Source: Tetranychus cinnabarinus (lineage: Eukaryota > Arthropoda > Arachnida > Trombidiformes > Tetranychidae). From it: a stretch of 64,000 bases of DNA. The translations under genes and the position numbers were made by a program. Under the pieces are notes generated by a model, which ran no database searches, was not told the origin of the DNA, and worked only from the letters and a program-made list of their open reading frames with translations. Location: NCBI GenBank assembly GCA_022266195.1, contig WHVY01000003.1, forward strand, positions 7,626,001-7,690,000. Reading direction: 5' to 3'. Below, piece by piece: positions 63,001 to 64,000 of this stretch. Within the stretch, counting starts at the first letter, position 1; each line of letters starts with the position of its first letter.

Positions 63001-64000
63001 CTCGAAATTGTTTTAAAGCCATTTCTTGCTGACTTGTTTACCATGAAAACTGACTGGGAATCCCGTCACTCCCATCTCTATGGAGTGAAACTTGTAATTT
63101 CATGTTTGATTGGTTGCTGATTTAAGGTGTTTCCGATGAAAAATTTATTGAGATTGAATCCGATTCAATGTCAATAAATTGTGACGTTTTGTGACGTCAC
63201 ATTGGATTTTTCCGGTGAAATGTTGATTGGATCCACTTCCGGTGACTTTTTTTGACCTGTGAATGTTTTTTTCAGCCGTCAGATCATTTTTAGAACAAAT
63301 TAAGTTCAAAAATGTCGATGTAAATTGATCTGAATCAACTTTTTTGGATTCAGATAACTCGATCCATTTTTCATCGGAAACACCCTTAATTGTTTGTTTT
63401 CTCAATAGATGTTTATCCGATTATATCGACATTTCAACGATCACTGCCTTTAATGTTAAAAGATTAGTTGGACGTTATTGTGGTTCCTCTGTGCCTTCAC
63501 CGTTACTCTCAATGCATCCAAGGTCTGAGATTATTTTCAAATCCAATCATGTTATTAGTCGACCAGGATTTTTTGGTTTCTACGAATTTCTCGATGAAAG
63601 TAAGTCCAAACTGCTATTGCCTTTTCACCCAAAGATCAACGTTTTAACAAGATTATTGAAGCACACCAATCAAGTTAACAGTAATCAATAACTAAGCTGT
63701 TAACATTCAAAGAATCATAGATAATGTTCAATTCAATTTCGATTGTTGATTACGAGATTGAAATTTTAAATTCTCGTTCCATTTAAAGTCAAATTTTCTC
63801 AACAATCTTTGAGCTTTCCAAATGATTCTTTCGATTAATTCCAAATGAGTCTTTTCTTATTCAAGGTTTAATTGGTCCGCCATTATCAACAATCAATAAG
63901 GAATGCGGTGGTGAAGAGAAGGGATTTGGCGGAGTTATCAATTCACCCAACTATCCAAACTCATTTCCCAAGCAGATTGATTGCATGTGGCTTATCCGAG
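54058..64000 (+). CDS. Secreted or membrane CUB-domain protein, 5' part (3' end outside window)
   Basis: Coding exons are 54058-54127, 55807-55996, 63409-63599 and 63866 to beyond 64000. Donors are all GTAAGT or GTAAGTT. Phases are 1, 2 and 1 and all junctions keep frame. The first exon begins ATG and gives a hydrophobic signal-like N-terminus (core PILVLTWDILMVITI). The first CUB domain covers about residues 30-147. Its four cysteines are at 30, 59, 88 and 111, and it carries SPTWPSKYPNN and CLSDYIDI, all typical. A second CUB starts at Cys164 (GGVINSPNYPNSFP) and is cut by the window edge. CUB modules mediate extracellular protein binding in developmental proteases, receptors and receptor auxiliary subunits. 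Which class this is cannot be told from the visible part; a SOL-1/Neto-like auxiliary protein or a tolloid-type protein are both possible. Intron 2 is 7.4 kb and carries two inverted-repeat elements. Confidence 0.86.
54128..55806 (+). other. 1.7-kb intron 1 of the CUB gene
   Basis: It runs from GTAAGT (54128) to TTGACAG (55806). AT-rich, with the interleaved inverted repeats at 55138-55245. No coding exon was seen between the signal-peptide exon and the first CUB exon, and the phases agree without one. Confidence 0.7.
55138..55245. repeat. Two interleaved inverted repeats
   Basis: CCAAATGTACTT (55138-55149) is repeated inverted at 55215-55226. TTTTATTGTAATATT (55167-55181) is repeated inverted at 55231-55245. 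The order is A, B, A', B', so the two stems cannot nest in one hairpin. It lies inside intron 1 of the CUB gene. Confidence 0.7.
58264..58560 (+). pseudogene. Possible decayed coding fragment, unidentified
   Basis: A 98-codon frame beginning ATG, with fairly even amino-acid use (charged N-terminal part, hydrophobic C-terminal part with LTYHELSLLVHSLCWGY). This is less biased than the usual AT-rich noise frames of the window. It lies in a CUB-gene intron, shows no known domain, and has no splice context. It may be the upstream part of the same decayed insert as the fragment at 59085-59496, or chance. Confidence 0.25.
59085..59496 (+). pseudogene. Frameshifted coding remnant of unknown protein
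   Basis: The frame open from 59085 ends at a stop at 59277-59279. A second frame, shifted by one base, then runs through about 59299-59496. The second part begins with a predicted coiled-coil-like stretch (AAKAERLHAENQQL) followed by a soluble-looking sequence. Both parts are rich in Lys, Glu and Gln and unlike translated noise. The second frame enters the left terminal repeat of the element at 59458, so the insert seems to truncate it. It looks like the remains of a gene or transposon ORF broken by a frameshift and an insertion. I cannot identify the family. Confidence 0.4.
59458..59858. mobile_element. 401-bp nonautonomous element with 128-bp terminal inverted repeats
   Basis: The left arm (59458-59585) starts AAGTGCCTTTGCTGGTACG. 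The right arm (59731-59858) is its reverse complement with very few mismatches, ending CGTACCAGCAAAGGCACTT. The arms enclose a 145-bp unrelated centre with no reading frame. This is the architecture of a foldback or MITE-type DNA transposon derivative. I could not define a target-site duplication: the left flank is ACAAGGG and the right flank AAACGGG. The arms match almost perfectly, which suggests a fairly recent insertion or repeat-arm correction. It lies in intron 2 of the CUB gene. Confidence 0.85.
63122..63389. mobile_element. 268-bp MITE-like element flanked by TTAA
   Basis: The inner end GGTGTTTCCGATGAAAAAT follows TTAA at 63122-63125. Its reverse complement, with one extra G at the outer end, precedes TTAA at 63386-63389. 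TTAA target duplication with GG/CC-type ends is characteristic of piggyBac-related elements, which is the best family guess. The interior has no intact ORF but contains a 10-bp palindrome GTGACGTCAC at 63191-63200. The right end lies 19 bp from the splice acceptor of the CUB exon at 63409, so the branch-point region may be supplied by the element. Confidence 0.75.

Larger units (their letters stand above)
55997..63408 (+). other. 7.4-kb intron 2 of the CUB gene
   Basis: It begins GTAAGT at 55997 and ends CTCAATAG at 63408, splitting the first CUB domain between its second and third cysteines. It holds the decayed coding fragments near 58264-58560 and 59085-59496, the long-TIR element at 59458-59858 and the TTAA-flanked element at 63122-63389. 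The remaining sequence is AT-rich with no exon I can support. Confidence 0.75.

Overview
The window is animal nuclear DNA, most likely from an arthropod. It is AT-rich, and the genes are split by spliceosomal introns with GTAAGT-type donors and pyrimidine-AG acceptors. The proteins belong to metazoan families: paired C2H2 zinc fingers, a PDZ scaffold, selectin-type sushi domains, CUB domains and a WIPI/Atg18 propeller. The only tRNA has the features of a eukaryotic initiator tRNA-Met. An acariform mite is my guess from composition and gene style; nothing in the sequence proves it. No operon, CRISPR array, virus or complete transposon was seen.

Layout. From 2 to 793 (+) is the 3' end of a C2H2 zinc-finger gene cut by the window edge. 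After about 3 kb of spacer with a nested pyrimidine/purine inverted-repeat cluster comes a complete paralogue at 3974-7792 (+, three coding exons, 1213 aa, 13 fingers, Asp-rich repeat tail). It converges with a large PDZ-domain gene on the minus strand (22884 down to 8071, three coding exons, about 1637 aa). The 9.6-kb last intron of the PDZ gene contains the initiator tRNA-Met on the opposite strand. From about 22.9 to 42.4 kb I see no protein-coding gene. Next, on the minus strand, are a secreted protein with 14 sushi domains (47314 down to 42463, five coding exons) and an Atg18/WIPI autophagy protein (51397 down to 50112, two exons). Last, on the plus strand, is the 5' part of a secreted CUB-domain gene (54058 to past 64000). 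Its 7.4-kb intron carries a 401-bp element with 128-bp terminal inverted repeats, a decayed coding fragment, and a second short element with TTAA ends lying 20 bp from the next exon.

The gene models come from splice sites and reading phase worked out by hand. In each multi-exon gene every junction keeps frame, which is the main support for the models. Alternative exons, UTR exons and tiny internal exons could be missed. The genes do not form a shared pathway. The strongest local theme is duplication of a zinc-finger module in which two fingers are followed by a Pro-Pro-Tyr-type signature. I found no convincing new multi-gene system; the most interesting items are that zinc-finger family, the six-cysteine sushi array with its Asp-Pro linker, and the two inverted-repeat elements in the CUB gene.
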